64,000 nucleotides of DNA from Dallia pectoralis (Eukaryota; Chordata; Actinopteri; Esociformes; Umbridae), in assembly GCA_029465975.1 (NCBI GenBank), contig CM055753.1, forward strand, positions 1,176,035 through 1,240,034, given 5' to 3'. The notes beneath the pieces are model-generated. The model had not been told where the DNA came from, searched no databases, and was given only the letters and a program-made list of their open reading frames with translations. Position numbers and translations under genes: made by a program. This document shows, piece by piece, positions 1 through 12,489 of the stretch. The stretch's first letter is position 1. Every line of letters starts with the position of its first letter.

Positions 1-599
1 ATAGGTCAATCCACTACCAATTGTATGGCTCGTACACGCAACTGAGTTAGCCAGAAAATGTTTTGCATTTGTTCTAATCCCATTCTATTACCTTTTTCTT
101 TCCTCCCTCTATCCACCCGCCGTTCATAAAACCTCACCTCCCACAGCATCCAGTCCTGCTCCACCCAAATGCAAAATCCTCCATAGTTCTTGTGTTCTGT
201 CACTACCCCTGATACTATATGACACACAACAGTAGCCTGATTTAAATGCCCTGAATAAGTATTCAGACAGTGATTATTAAAAATACCAACCTTACACTTC
301 ACAAAATATTTTAAAGAAACCAATTACAATGGACTGACGGGCGCAGGTCAACCACTTCTAACGTCCATCATTGACTCTGTGTTAGTCAGGCCTGAGCCGC
401 AGTCATCTTCAGATGTTGTTCGTTCTCAGGTCTTGCACCCTGAAGTCTCTTCTGCTAATTAGATGCATGTTTACATAGACTACATCTGAACATTGACTCG
501 ACTCAAACCTCCCTGGTGGCCGTTGTGTGCTTTATGACAAGACTCAATCTGATTACGGCATTTGCTTGAGAAAAATAAAGAGAACATATATTAAATTAG
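1..599. other. Unassigned flank
   Basis: I see no gene, RNA or clear repeat here. Open frames are short and have no recognisable motif. Confidence 0.4.
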
Positions 600-918
600 A
601 TTGGATTAAACGTTATTGTCATTGAAAAGTACAAGTAGAGTATAACGAAATCCATCCAACCAAAAAGAGCAGTGCCAAAATGATATGCAAGGCAGTGTGT
701 CAATGTGCCGATGTATGAGTCAAATGAGATGGAGTACAATATAAGGATGTGTGATTGACATGGATAAGTACATGTGCAGGTGTTCAGTTCAACAATGTAG
801 CAAATTGTAAATATGCAGAGGGCAGTAGAAGCAGAGAACATCTGTTTAAGTGGTACATGGACAGTACAAACAGTAAGCATTGAGCAAATGGAAAATATAA
901 TAAATATGCTAACAGTGT

Positions 919-1108
919 GCGGCAGTGGCTCAGTTGGTTGAGTCGGTGAGTTGTTTCTATCAATCGGAAGGTTGGTGGTTCGATCCCCGGTTGTCGAGGT
1001 CGCCTTGCATGGTAGATTGTCGAGGTCGCCTTGCATGGTAGACGCGGTCGTCAGTGAATGAATGGGTGAATGTGAGGATTCTGTAAAAAGCGCAGCATTT
1101 ACCATTTA
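919..1108 (+). mobile_element. tRNA-derived SINE
   Basis: The head carries pol III promoter-like boxes: an A box (AGTGGCTCAGTTGG) and a B box (GGTTCGATCCC, about 977-987). The tail ends in AAAGCGCAGCATTTACC. A second copy in the opposite orientation at 40575-40814 shares head and tail, which fixes the boundaries. This copy has an internal tandem duplication of a GTCGAGGTCGCC segment around 995-1042. It sits inside the Rex1-like LINE. Confidence 0.75.
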
Positions 1109-1150
1109 GGGCAATAAGTAGCTATGAGGAATAGAAACAGAATGCATTGT

Positions 1151-1183
1151 AGTTCCAACTGCAGTTTAACAGCAGTTGGAACT
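1151..1183. repeat. Perfect inverted repeat, 12-bp arms
   Basis: AGTTCCAACTGC at 1151-1162 is mirrored by GCAGTTGGAACT at 1172-1183, with a 9-nt loop. No T-run follows, so there is no reason to call it a terminator. It lies in degraded LINE sequence. Confidence 0.8.
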
Positions 1184-1880
1184 AAACTGTTGAATATAGA
1201 TCTGTAACACTTGCCTGAGCAAACAGTTTATGAGGGGTGTGAGGGGTTTCTGATAATGCCACACGCTCTCTGCAAACAGCGCTTGTCTTTGATGGCTGGG
1301 CGCTGGGCACCATTGATGCCTTGGGTGGTATTTACCGCACCCCGCAGGGACTTCTGGTCGGTCGCAGAGCAACCGTTGTACCAGACTGTGGCACAGTTGG
1401 TTAGAATGCTCTCTACTGTGCAGCGGTAATTGTTTACCAGGAAGTTGGTAGATTCGTGGAGCTTCTTTAGCTTCCTTAAAAAGTACCGACGGTGTTGCTC
1501 CTTTTTGCCCGGGTTTGTGGAGTTGAGGGACCAGGATAGGTCGATGGAGATGTGGACATCCAGGAATTTGTAGCTGGCCACACATTCCACCGTGGTCTCA
1601 TCAATGAGAACTGGGCGTGCATACAGCCTTTTGACTTCCCATAATCCACGATCAATATTTGTTTTTCTTGGCATTGGCATCAGGTTGTTATCTGCACACC
1701 AAGCCATTAGGCGCTTGATCTCTTCTCTGTAAGCTGCCTCGTCATTGGCCCTGATCAGACCAACTACTGTGGTGTCATCTGCGAATTTGACCAGGGTATC
1801 AGAGCTGTGTAGAGGAACGCAGTCATGGGTGGAGAGAGAGTTCAAGCTGCAGAGAGAGAGGCTGATCCCAAGGTCATGGA

Positions 1881-2168
1881 GTCTGGTAACCAGTCTGGTA
1901 ACCAGTCTGGTAACCAGTCTGGTAACCAGTTCGGTAACCAGTTCGGTAACCAGTTCGGTAACCAGTTCGGTAACCAGTTCGGTAACCAGTTCTGTAACCA
2001 GTTCTGTAACCAGTCTGGTAACCAGTCTGGCAACCAGTCTGGCAACCAGTCTGGCAACCAGTCTGGCAACCAGTCTGGCAACCAGTCTGGCAACCAGTCT
2101 GGCAACCAGTCTGGCAACCAGTCTGGCAACCAGTCTGGCAACCAGTTCGGCAACCAGTTTGGTAACCA
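1881..2168. repeat. 12-bp minisatellite, about 24 units
   Basis: The unit is GGTAACCAGTCT with three variant blocks in order: GGTAACCAGTCT, then GGTAACCAGTTC, then GGCAACCAGTCT. The blocks suggest successive expansions. It abuts the 5' edge of the Rex1-like fragment. Every frame is open only because 12 is a multiple of three; I do not read it as coding. Confidence 0.95.
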
Positions 2169-2552
2169 CCCACATGTCTGATGTTGTCAGATGACAAAAT
2201 CTATGCAACAAAAGATGAATCTGATTTAACTGTGCTCTCACAATTCTACTGCTTAGCTGGTCAGTAAATACTTACCTCCATTGATTTCATCAGGCTATAA
2301 TAAAATACACCATAGACATTTAATTTAATAGGTTTCGTTCAACAGAAGTGCGATAATTAAATATTAACTGACATAAGATGATTATATTTCTCCATTTCAT
2401 CTCATTGTATCGTATAGTCGGTCTAAGACATACTTTATAAAACACCTACTGTTTGGCTTCGTTTCAAGGTAATTATTGCTCCCATTAAGTCATTCTGCAG
2501 GCACATTTTGTCATCCTTCCAAAAGCAGTCCTTCTGTCCATCGCGTTTAACT

Positions 2553-2830
2553 GTACACTCATCGGCCACTTCATTAGTTACACCTTTTCAAATGCACGTT
2601 ACCTCAAATATCAGCCAGTCACGTGGCAGCAACCCAATGTATCAAGCCATGTGAACATGGTCAAGAAGCTCTGCTGAAGTTCGAACCAAGCATCAGAACC
2701 AACATAACCCCTCATTACAATAAAGGTACGCAGAAGAGCATCTCTGGACGCACAACCATCAAACCGTGACGCAGATGGGCTACAGCAGCAGAACACCACC
2801 TCACTGGAGGTTCCTTTACTAGAATACTAT
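2553..2830 (+). mobile_element. Internally deleted Tc1-like transposon
   Basis: The left end ACTCATCGGCCACTTCATTA matches a terminal inverted repeat I recognise from a common teleost Tc1-like family. A short stretch around 2725-2800 (AGAAGAGCATCTCTGGACGC and GATGGGCTACAGCAGCAGAA) matches part of that transposase gene. Most of the element is missing and no right terminus is visible. Confidence 0.6.
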
Positions 2831-4470
2831 AGCAGGTATATTCCTTCATGGCATCGGTTTTCCAGATAGCAGTGACATTGATGTCATAACGTTTCGACTC
2901 ATCAGTGTACTGTATATTCATATATATTATATTTTAAACTGAGACATTGAGGCAGTTGTACAATGAATAACACTTGAAGGAAAAACACATTCTAAGGAGT
3001 ACAAACATTTGTTCTTTAGGCCCATGGAGCGTTCAAAGAAATATATTAGCAATTCGACATATTGATCTCCTGCTGGTCTCAGTCAGTCATGAAACCAGAG
3101 TATATCAACAGTTTAGAAAGAAGTTATTGTTGGTTGTTTTTTATATAAATATATTCTGGAGGACTAATAATAAAAATAGCCAAAGGCACCACGCTACGTT
3201 GTTTACTTGTCAATAAAATGCATTGACATATTACATTATTCCTTCATACGGCTTGCTTCATACCGGGTCGATTCTCTTTTTCTATTGGTCAAGTTTACCA
3301 GGTGAACCTAACACAATGACCAGTGATTGGGCGGTTTTCTCTGGCTGATAATGGATGCACTGACTCTTTAGGTTCTTTAAATGACTAGTCTGTCCACACT
3401 AATGCAATCATTCACATCCTATGTTAAGTGTGACTGGTGGCTTCCCAGGGCATTTAGTTCATTCTGTGTTATAAATGAGATGTTGATGATCTGCTAGGTC
3501 AGCATGTCTTAATGTTATTTCTCTTTGCACTTGTTATCTCACCTTTAGACCATTTTAGAGTGACCTGTAGTCACAGAGTTTATCATTTATGTAGTACACC
3601 ACATTTTCTGTTGTATCATGCAGATACCGTTGTAGTTCATGAGGCTAGTAACATACAGATCATTACAATTCTGCTCAGAAGCTGGAAGAAAACAAAAAAA
3701 GGACCTTGTTCTCTGTTTAAATCGCAGAATGCCTGATGGACCTCTCACTATGACACTGAAGAAGGTAGTCACTCTTTCATTAATCTGATTGGCCAATGAT
3801 CTGTTCCCTCGTGGCACGGAAGACGTTTGGCCATGAAGTCCTCCTTGCTTTCAGAAAATAGAAAGCTTTTGCATTATGATAATATCTGCTTTTACTCCTG
3901 CATATTATAAATGTTTATTGGATTAAGAAACATTAAAAAACAGGTTGATAACAATATACTATGCAGTGGTCAGTCAGCAATTTTAGTTATTGCTTTTAGT
4001 AAAATGTAGTTCTAATTATTAGCCTGACACTGATCTATGGGCAGTTTTAATGTACCTCCCTGTGATGGCCGATTTTATTTGGACATGTCAGAAGCACTTG
4101 GAGTATATAGAACCTGCCTGTGCTATTCACACGAAGCTTGGAAGAAACATTAGCCTGCAATGCACTAATTTATCCTGAACAGCCTGGGAAGCAGATATTA
4201 ACCTTTTATCTATTCCTGCCTGCAAGAAACCAGTGTGTCATAACCAGCCTGACAGAGCCCTATTCATCCTTACCGGACTATTTATTTCATTGCCAGCCTG
4301 GCGGGTACATTTTCTGACAAAGCAGCAATGAACTTTGGTTAGAAATACATTCAGATCTTTCCTGTAAGTTGTGAGGTGAGGTGGCTTAGACTTGTTGGTC
4401 CAGCACATCCCACAGATGCTCAAATGAATTATGGAATTTGCGGAGTCTGAGGAATTTGGTTGCCTGGGCA
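2831..4470. other. Unassigned AT-rich sequence
   Basis: No gene, RNA or repeat recognised. Frames are short and lack motifs. Confidence 0.4.
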
Positions 4471-4479
4471 ACACCTTGA

Positions 4480-4700
4480 ACTCTTCATCATCATGTTCCT
4501 TCAAACCATTCCAGAACCAACCATACAAACCAAACTTCCACAGCTTCAACGCCCAGTGCTGGTGCTCGCTTGCCCATTGTAGTTGCTTTGAACGGTGAAC
4601 AGGGGTCATCATGGGCCCGTCTGCAGCTACGCAGCCCCATACGTAGCAGGGTGTGATGCACTGTGTGTTGGGTGCTCGTCCTGCTCAAGGCATGACTAGA
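4480..4700 (-). mobile_element. Dispersed DNA-transposon-like fragment
   Basis: The stretch around 4555-4680 (TTTGAACGGTGAACAGGGGT and CTACGCAGCCCCATACG) resembles the reverse strand of a widespread teleost transposase repeat. The frames are broken, neither end is visible and the family is uncertain. Confidence 0.4.
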
Positions 4701-6016
4701 GAATGAAGAGCAGAGTGATTAACAAAGTCTATTAAAGGGTAGTAATGTACCAAAGAACACCACAAGAGAAGTGGGGAACATGTTGTCCTGGAGGTTGTTG
4801 TGTCAATGTGTTGGTTGATGTAGGACACAGGTGAAGAGCTTCTGTTGAACAACGTTGGTTAAATATAAACATCAACTCACTAAAACCTCAAACCAACAAG
4901 CAGCAACACATGACAACCAGGAACAATAACCCACACTGTGTGCACAAACACAGTGAACTAAATAGGGCTCCCGATTAGAGACAATGCAGCCCTAAAAAGA
5001 CCCCTAGACCACCATAGAGATGCATAGAGGTCCCCTGTCCCTGGTTCTGACATTGTGTCGCATTCCTTTGAGCCGCAAATATACAGCCGTCTATGGGGAC
5101 AAGGATGTGAACCTGTGTAGTTTATTTCCTGAGTCTAAAACCGTTATCATTTCTAACAAAAAAAAAGCACTATGAGCAGAAAGTGGCTGATTGTAAAGAA
5201 GAAGTTAATAGGCTCAGATGAAGAAATGACAAGGTCTAAAGAGAGTTTGAAACTTGTATGCAGCAGTTCATGGTTCATCCTCGTACCTCACCAGCTTTGG
5301 TCAAATGTAGTGCCGTATATGGAACACAGTGTGCTATTCTGGAACAAGAGATAAACAGCTCCATGGGATGTTGGAGGTGGTCAGGGAAGATAACCATTAT
5401 AACATGAAGAACATCTCAGAAAGACAGGACAACCAAACATCCCAAAGAGTGCAGGTTACTTTATTTATTTATCCTGCATTAACTATAAGAATACATGAAA
5501 CACATTTTGTATGCCTAATAGAATAAATCAATTTGTGTTTGCTGCAAACGCCCCACTAGCTACTATTACAGGGTGTGTGACTGTCTTTGACTGCAGTCAT
5601 TCTTCAAGACTTCTCTACATTGAACCCAGTCCCATCCCACAATATACATTGCAGTTGTATCAGACATGACACATATTTAATTCAAACATGCTGTGTAAGT
5701 CAGAGTGGGATGCTAGCTTCTGTGAATGTTAATGGTGGATAAACACTCAGTTGTGTTACTTCTAAAGCCTCAGGTCTCTGCATGAAGCTTCAAGCTTTAC
5801 TGCTCCCCCTCTCATGTGTACATGTAAAGCACACTTTGATGTCCTCACTCGTCTGGTAAATGAACATTCATGCATTCCTGCTGCTGTAGTGTTGTAAAAA
5901 TCCACAAAATCGTATATGCCACGTATGTGACCTGTGTAGGACGAAAAGTAATGAACAAAGTCTATTTAAAAGTCTAACTCCAAGGACTGTGGAATTAATC
6001 AAAATACACGAGCGGG
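4701..6016. other. Unassigned sequence
   Basis: Nothing recognisable. A 60-codon frame at 5172-5354 has no motif and is probably chance. Confidence 0.4.
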
Positions 6017-6024
6017 GAATTTAT

Positions 6025-7183
6025 TAGGGCTGCACGATATTGGAAAAAAATTACATTGCGATATTTTTTTTCCCCAACGATATATACTGCGATATTGCGA
6101 GCCATCAATCCAGGCTAAAGTCAATAATTACCATTCCATCAGACCGTACCGTCAGACTCATGTAGGGTTCTGTTGTCCTGCTGGACCATAAGTCTGTTGT
6201 AGCTGCATAGTATTCCACGTGTGACAGCTCTGCTTCAATCTTAGATCTGCATTTTGCATACAGCTCTAATATGTGCAGTATGGTATAACATGCGGCGTGT
6301 CATTTATATGTGCGGGATGGTATAACATACAGCGTGTCATTTATATGTGCAGGATGGTATAACATACCGCGTGTCATTTATATGTGCAGGATGGTATAAC
6401 ATACCGCGTGTCATTTATATGTGCAGGATGGTATAACATACCGCGTGTCAAGCGTTCGGATCATTTTCTTAAATCCCTTTTTGGCGACAGTGTTTAATGA
6501 CAACATATCTTTAGCAATATAAAACGTTATTTTTACGTTGTGGTGCCGTTTTAAGTGATCAGACAAATTGGTGGTGTTTCCTTGTTTTGTGGCCACAACT
6601 TTATAACACTCCAGGCAAAGTACCTGTTTATGGTCAACATCCTAATTTTTGTAGCCGTTTATGTATAAAATAATAATTATTATACATAATAATTAAATCT
6701 CCCGACTCCTTGGTTGTGTAAATACATCCATCGTTTATTTAGCTACGCATGTAAACGATCAGGAACAACGAAAACATATCGTTTAGTGAATATTTTAGAC
6801 AATGAAACGGTGAGTTTATAAGTTCGCTACGTGATCGTGGATTTAAGAGACACAAGAGAGAAGCTCCGGACCGCGCATGTTGCTATCGGTTGCTACGACA
6901 ACACAAACAAATTATTGCTAGTGCGCGTGTCCATCATGACGTCATGGGCCAGTCAACGCGGAAGATCCAAGCTCCATGTTGGCTTTTTGAGCACTCGCAT
7001 TGGAATGTACGGGGCTTCACGCAGAACACTGTATTCAGTTCTCTTAATACATTCATGGTGCTACCGTTCTCTTAATACATTTATGGGTGCTACCCTTCTT
7101 CACATCGCATGTTCCGACGGTGTGACTATCGCGCATGCGCACATCGCGATGTCGGTGTTAAAACCGAATATCGTTCAGCCCTA
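6025..7183 (-). mobile_element. Degraded hAT transposon with 8-bp target duplication
   Basis: The ends are inverted: TAGGGCTGCACGATAT on the left and ATATCGTTCAGCCCTA on the right. They are flanked by an exact 8-bp duplication, GAATTTAT, at 6017-6024 and 7184-7191, the size expected for hAT. On the minus strand, 6411-6596 encodes a BED-finger-like piece (GNTTNLSDHLKRHHN) followed by a hAT-like segment (RTLDTRYVIPS). The catalytic core and dimerisation region are missing, so this is a non-autonomous remnant. A 37-bp minisatellite has expanded inside it. Confidence 0.8.
6268..6450. repeat. 37-bp minisatellite inside hAT coding remnant
   Basis: About four to five copies of a unit starting GTATAACATACCGCGTGTCA. 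The minus strand of one unit reads DTRYVIPSC, the same codons as in the adjacent transposase remnant, so the array seems to have grown from that coding sequence. Confidence 0.85.
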
Positions 7184-7191
7184 GAATTTAT

Positions 7192-8080
7192 TTCAACGAT
7201 TTGACGGCAAGAATGGGTTGGAGAATTCAATCATGTAAGCAAATAAATTTGCATCACATTGAAACATGAATGATTACCGGAAAGTACAGACGTTAGAGTT
7301 AGAAAAGCATTATCCTGGACGTAATTGGAATGAGGGAGAGATTGTTGTTGGGAGGAAAGTCTTCATGGCCTCGGTATATGAATCTAACAACAACGCGTGA
7401 AAACCGGAGAAGATAAAGTCAAAAATGTTGTGTTTCTTTTCAAGGGCGCGAGGTGACAGGATGCAGCTGATCTTGTATAACAGCCTCATATTCCTTGGTT
7501 GTTGTACGACCATGAGATGCAATCATCAGACCCTGTTACTCCCACAAGATGGCTGCCGATATATATATATACATATTATATACAGATTCTCCACCATGTG
7601 TAACAGTTGGCAGCTGATGTTGTGGGCTGAAACATAAACCTGTCCAGATATAAGAAACAGGGTGACAGATGGCTCATCAAACCATATGACATTTTATTCT
7701 GTTGCTTCGGGGTCAAGGTTTGGTGCTTCTTTCACTAAGATAATGATCCCTTTGTGACTGATGCTCCGGCCATTTGGGTCGAGACTATTTGCCCTGTTTG
7801 AAACTCTGTGACCTGTCTCTTGTCGCTCAAATATGTTATCAAAGTGTTATATCAAAATATTAGACCTCTAATGTGATCGCTGTAGCTGTCTTTATAATTG
7901 TGATATGGTTACTAAAATTACAGTTGTCCTCTATGTGGGGTTTCTGTTACCTTGTCCACCTTTTGTGACATTATGTCTCATTCCTCCAGTGCAGCTTTCT
8001 ATTTCAATAGTATATTATTGAAACTGTATTGTGTATGTCACAAAGTAATCTACCATTGCGTTATTTCATCTGACAATCAT
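7192..8080. other. Unassigned sequence
   Basis: No feature recognised apart from a short TA run near 7560. Confidence 0.4.
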
Positions 8081-8088
8081 GGTAAACC

Positions 8089-8264
8089 AGCAGTTAGACA
8101 AGCAGTCAGACAAGCAGTCAGACAAGCAGTCAGACAAGCAGCCAGACAAGCAGTTAGACAAGCAGTCAGACAAGCAGTCAGACAAGCAGCCAGACAAGCA
8201 GCTAGACAAGCAGCCAGACAAGCAGTCAGACAAGCAGTCAGACAAGCAGTTAGACAAGCAGTTC
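8089..8264. repeat. 12-bp minisatellite
   Basis: About 15 copies of CAAGCAGTCAGA with CAGTTAGA and CAGCCAGA variants. All frames are open because the period is a multiple of three. Confidence 0.95.
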
Positions 8265-8734
8265 GACCCCAAGAAAGCACAACCTCCAATCACAAATGTT
8301 TCTCCTATATGTATTCCTTATATGGTGTTGTACAGAGTCAAATGCCTCTCACATTCTGAGTGTGGGGCCCCATCTGTAATTGGGACAGGATGTTGTATTT
8401 CCTTTTTTTCTGCAGTTTCAGTCAGTACTTCCATTTGTGTCCAACGCAAAATTGTTTTGTACTTCTCAATACCAAATGACCAAATTACAAGTTTAACATA
8501 GGCCAAGTTGCTGGTTCAAAGTTGAGCCACATTCATGTGACTGTTTATCATATGTCTGTTATCTTTGGAATTATTAGTATACACTACCGTTTAAAGTTTT
8601 GGGTAATTTACAAATGTCCTTGTCCTTTGAAAAATATTGTTGGAATAGCTTGATTGTTTGGTAAGAAATGCACATCAAAAATGTTTTAATTTAACCGTTA
8701 TTTAAAGTGGTTGCTATTTCTCATTTGCACAGCA

Positions 8735-8806
8735 ACCTGGGGAGCAACTGTGATTTGAACCCAGGACATCATACACACCACTGAGCTACCAACTGCTCCA
8801 AATTGA
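8735..8806 (-). mobile_element. tRNA-like SINE head fragment
   Basis: Read on the minus strand it has an A-box-like GGTAGCTCAGTGG and a B-box-like GGGTTCAAATC about 30 nt apart. No tail or target duplication is evident. It could also be a decayed tRNA pseudogene. Confidence 0.45.
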
Positions 8807-11800
8807 ACCTGTGGAAGGTGCTTCATGTAGCATGAGGTGAAATGTCTTCAGATTACCTCAGCAAATTGACAACTTGGTTGCTAAGGGTCACCGATACTGC
8901 ATTTTCTGAAAATGTAACTATGTTTGAAGAAGAAATTTAGATCTTAATTAAAAGTGCAAAACCTATACATGTTTATCAGATGAGGCATAGCTAATTAAAC
9001 TAATTGATTATTCGCTATTTGTCTCCATGAGATTTATTGTTCTTCAGACATTCTTTTCTGAATCCCAACATTTTAATTATCCATTTCATTGTGTTTCTAC
9101 ATTGAAATCCATCAATGCATAGAAGTAAAAAAGCCTTCGAGTCTTAAATAACAGAACAACAAAAAAATAATAATAATGAATTCACTGAAAAAAGAGGGCA
9201 ATTATGAATTTACCATGCTCTGCCTTGGATCTAAATAACAGGGTGCTTTGAATAAAAAAGAACCACAATTTTTGCTTCCCTGTACTTCCATTTTACTTTA
9301 ATAAACGTGGAATATGTTCAAGTAAAAATGTATTATAATGAAAGCAGTAATGAAAAGGTCAAGATTGCATTCATAGAAAACACACAGGATATATTTATTT
9401 TCATCAGAGATTAACTATTGATGCCTTTTCTTAGGATACTGTTATCTAGTAAAACAACCAACATTCTCCCATTAACAAATAGCATAAAAAATATCTTGAG
9501 GTTCTAATAAATACAATGACAAAAAATGCTGTTGTGACGTAAGGGGTTCTATGAAAACTTGAGTTTACATCCCGAGGCAATGCCTAGGCTTTAGCTCAGT
9601 AGGCGAACACAGTGTTTGTACATTGCACGACTCGATGGAACCACCTCCACAGTTTCCCTTTTACAGATCAGACAGAACTGATTAATGAATCTCATTTAAT
9701 AATGAAATTCAATTACATGGCCTCAATCGAAATCCTAGCAGAGGCTCCTCACAGAGATGCTGCTTCTGGCCCAAACATCAAAGAGAGACACACAAACACG
9801 CACACAGAGAGAGAGAGAGACGTGTGTCTAAACCAAAGGTTTTATCTGGGCTAGAAGACACATGTTCCCCCAGATCTGAACGCTGTTGTTTTGGATGCAA
9901 CGTACAGCAGCACCCCATTCTTGGTCCTCAGAGACAACAGAATTTACTTCAAGTCTCAGGAAGGATTTGTTAGACATTAAAATTCATCTTTCTTCTCCTC
10001 TCCCCTTTGCCCCCCGACCCTCCTCATACAAGTGGAATATAATTGGACAAAGGTTTGAAAAACAACAGCTCGTGGATAGCTAGCTTTTTTACTGGCAGCC
10101 AGCGGTGAATTGCTAATCTGCTCTTTACAAGATGTCTGGGGGTCTCCTCTCCGTTCTCTTATCCTCTTCTCTCTCATCCAAGGGCACGGCGCCAGGCGGA
10201 GACGGGTCTGCGCCCACCAGAATTTCACGCCGTCTAATCCTAATGACACAGTCGGCAGAAAACCTTGCCACAAAACAACAACATGTTAACGCACGATTAA
10301 AGACTTACACTTTAAAATTTCACTCTTTGTTCTTGATGACGGAGTGGAGTTTTCTGGTGTTTCCTTAGAGCGGGGTTGTCAGGCTGTGTTACGTTTAAAG
10401 TGTGATTGATTACGTGAGGCAGACATCCTTCAGTTTTGTGTCTGTGTGGAGCCTACATACACACTCGCAGAACATCATTTGCTCCCCAGTCATTGGTAGA
10501 AAGGCCTATTGAATTCTCACTCATGTAGTGTAGCATCTCATTCCATCGGGCATTAAGTCGAAACCTGCACCTGTTCGGATGGACGGCTCTTAAACAGTTG
10601 CAACAGTAAAGCAGCCAGAACGAAAGGAGAGGACAGGAGGGGAAATTAAATTGATCGCAATCTTTCTCCGTGTGGAAGGAATTGGTAATGTACAGGTAGA
10701 GTATATGAAGTAGGCTTTGTCCAATACTGTTAGACTTTCTCCATTGTGATGAGCTGAAAGGAGAGATGCCAGTTTGGCAGATGACCTTGGTGCTCAGTGA
10801 GAAAGTTATTGCCAAAGGGCTGTAAGCTACATGCTGCTTGGAGCTCAGTTGCAAAGCCAGAGGACTGTATAAAACACACTTGGAGACACATTTTGGTGTA
10901 ACACACACACACACACACAGCTTCTATGTCTAAAGATGCACTATATGCTGCTAGTTTATGTTGACAGGAAATATTTGAGAAATGCTTGTATCCTATATCA
11001 TTTTCTTCTGCTTCACTTTCTAATGCAGTTTCAGTAGTTAGCATTCATAATTCAGATATATTTTGACCAATAACATCAGATGCTTACACATCTACATACC
11101 AATGAAATATTAGAGGAAAAAACCCATCACCCATCATGAGGATTTAAAATGTATTTTATTTGGAGGTGACTAACAAAACTGTCTCTTCGATGATCTGAAT
11201 TGCTGAAGATATGTTAGGTATAGGCAATATGATGTAATAACGAAAAGGCTTTTCCTCACTGCTACATGTGTGTCCAACTACCTTGTTAGCACATTTTATT
11301 GGGTTCATTTAATTATTCTCATCCATTCTGAAATAAATGAAAACACTCCCTGTTTCACATCACAACCTGCTGAATTTCTCACTTGCGCTGAGCTGAGGTT
11401 TGTAAAAAAAGTGTCAACGTAGCACTGAGTCACACACGGAGTGATGGATGCAGAGTCTCAATGAAGAGGTTGCCGTGAAATACCAGCTCTGTGCTACATC
11501 CACATGCAAACGCAAGCCTGCAAGAGTTAAGAGTTAGATGGACGAGCAGTATCCATAAAACACAGGAAGCCAGAGCTGGATAGTGAAGTTCTAACTTTGT
11601 AAAAGCCTGGGTGGATCTATCTTGCTTTGTTATATTCTGTTGGATGCGTTCAAATGGTTCAAACTGATAAACTCGCAGGTGGCAGTCCAAATTGTCCTGC
11701 GCATCATTTGGGGTGGCTGTTGAAGAGTACGACCTTGCCTTGTCTCTCTCTAGCAACTCCTGTGTGGTAGGTTTGGCACCCGCAAGCTCAAATATGGTTG

Positions 11801-12480
11801 TTGGCGGGTGAATGCTTGTATTTTCTGGTGAGCAAGAAATGTGATTAGAAGCAGAGCAGCTTAGAGAGATGTGCTTCGGAGGAGGCGTTTCTTGATGTCT
11901 AACCATCCTGAGCCAGCTAGGAGTTGGTGCAAAGGCAAAGAAATAGTGAACAGACACGTCTGGCCAAAATGCGAACAGGAGCACTATGAAAAGCGATTAA
12001 CAAATCAGAAAGTCCCGACTGGTTGTGTTTATTGTAGAAAGGTTACGACAAATCTGTAGGCTACTTGGGCTTTAACCGCAAAGATGAGATGCTTGTCAGC
12101 AAAATGTAAAGCGATTAAATGTAAACATACAGAATAACTATATGATTTTAAGGCTACTGAAATACATTTAAAATGACAAACACTGGAATATCTTCATTAA
12201 AACGAGAAGCCTTACATCACATTTTCACTCTTTGGCATTTAGTTTATGCAAATGTTTGGTTTTAAGATAAGGACATCACAACCTAATGCAGAATTGAATG
12301 ACCATTTTCAATCGATACAGTTTTTTGATTAATCAGGCATATTGACTGAGGTGGAGTTATTTGGAATGCAATATTACATTTGATTGAGTAAAAAACACAT
12401 AATACAATTGTGAATTATTCCAAATCACAATTATAGCTACTTCTTTAAGGCCCCTGCCTTTGTCATGATTATAGATCTGA
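8807..12480. other. Unassigned sequence with short microsatellites
   Basis: No gene recognised in either strand. Short simple repeats occur at about 9783-9822 (CA and GA runs) and 10900-10919 (AC). The 184-codon minus-strand frame at 11430-11984 has no motif and I treat it as chance. Confidence 0.4.
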
Positions 12481-12489
12481 GTTGTCTCC

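Larger units (their letters stand above)
600..1866 (-). mobile_element. Rex1-like non-LTR retrotransposon, 3' part
   Basis: The minus strand encodes the C-terminal half of a LINE reverse transcriptase. The FADD catalytic box (KFADDTTVVGLI) lies near 1757-1796. It is followed by the usual helical segment (WCADNNL), the FLDVHIS motif (FLGVHIS in intact relatives) and the IESVLT-type motif, here VESILTNCATVWY. The frame is degraded and partly shifted between 1166 and 1620. The stretch 600-918 resembles the 3' untranslated tail of such elements. A SINE is nested at 919-1108, and the 5' edge passes into a 12-bp minisatellite at 1881. The assignment to Rex1 rather than a related CR1-clade LINE is from memory. 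Confidence 0.7.

Noticed and set aside
1228..2241. 337-codon minus-strand ORF as a host gene
   Set aside because: It is a LINE reverse transcriptase fragment fused in frame to a 12-bp minisatellite.
9585..9610. tRNA A-box-like TTTAGCTCAGTAGGCG
   Set aside because: No matching B box at the right distance and no foldable cloverleaf recognised.
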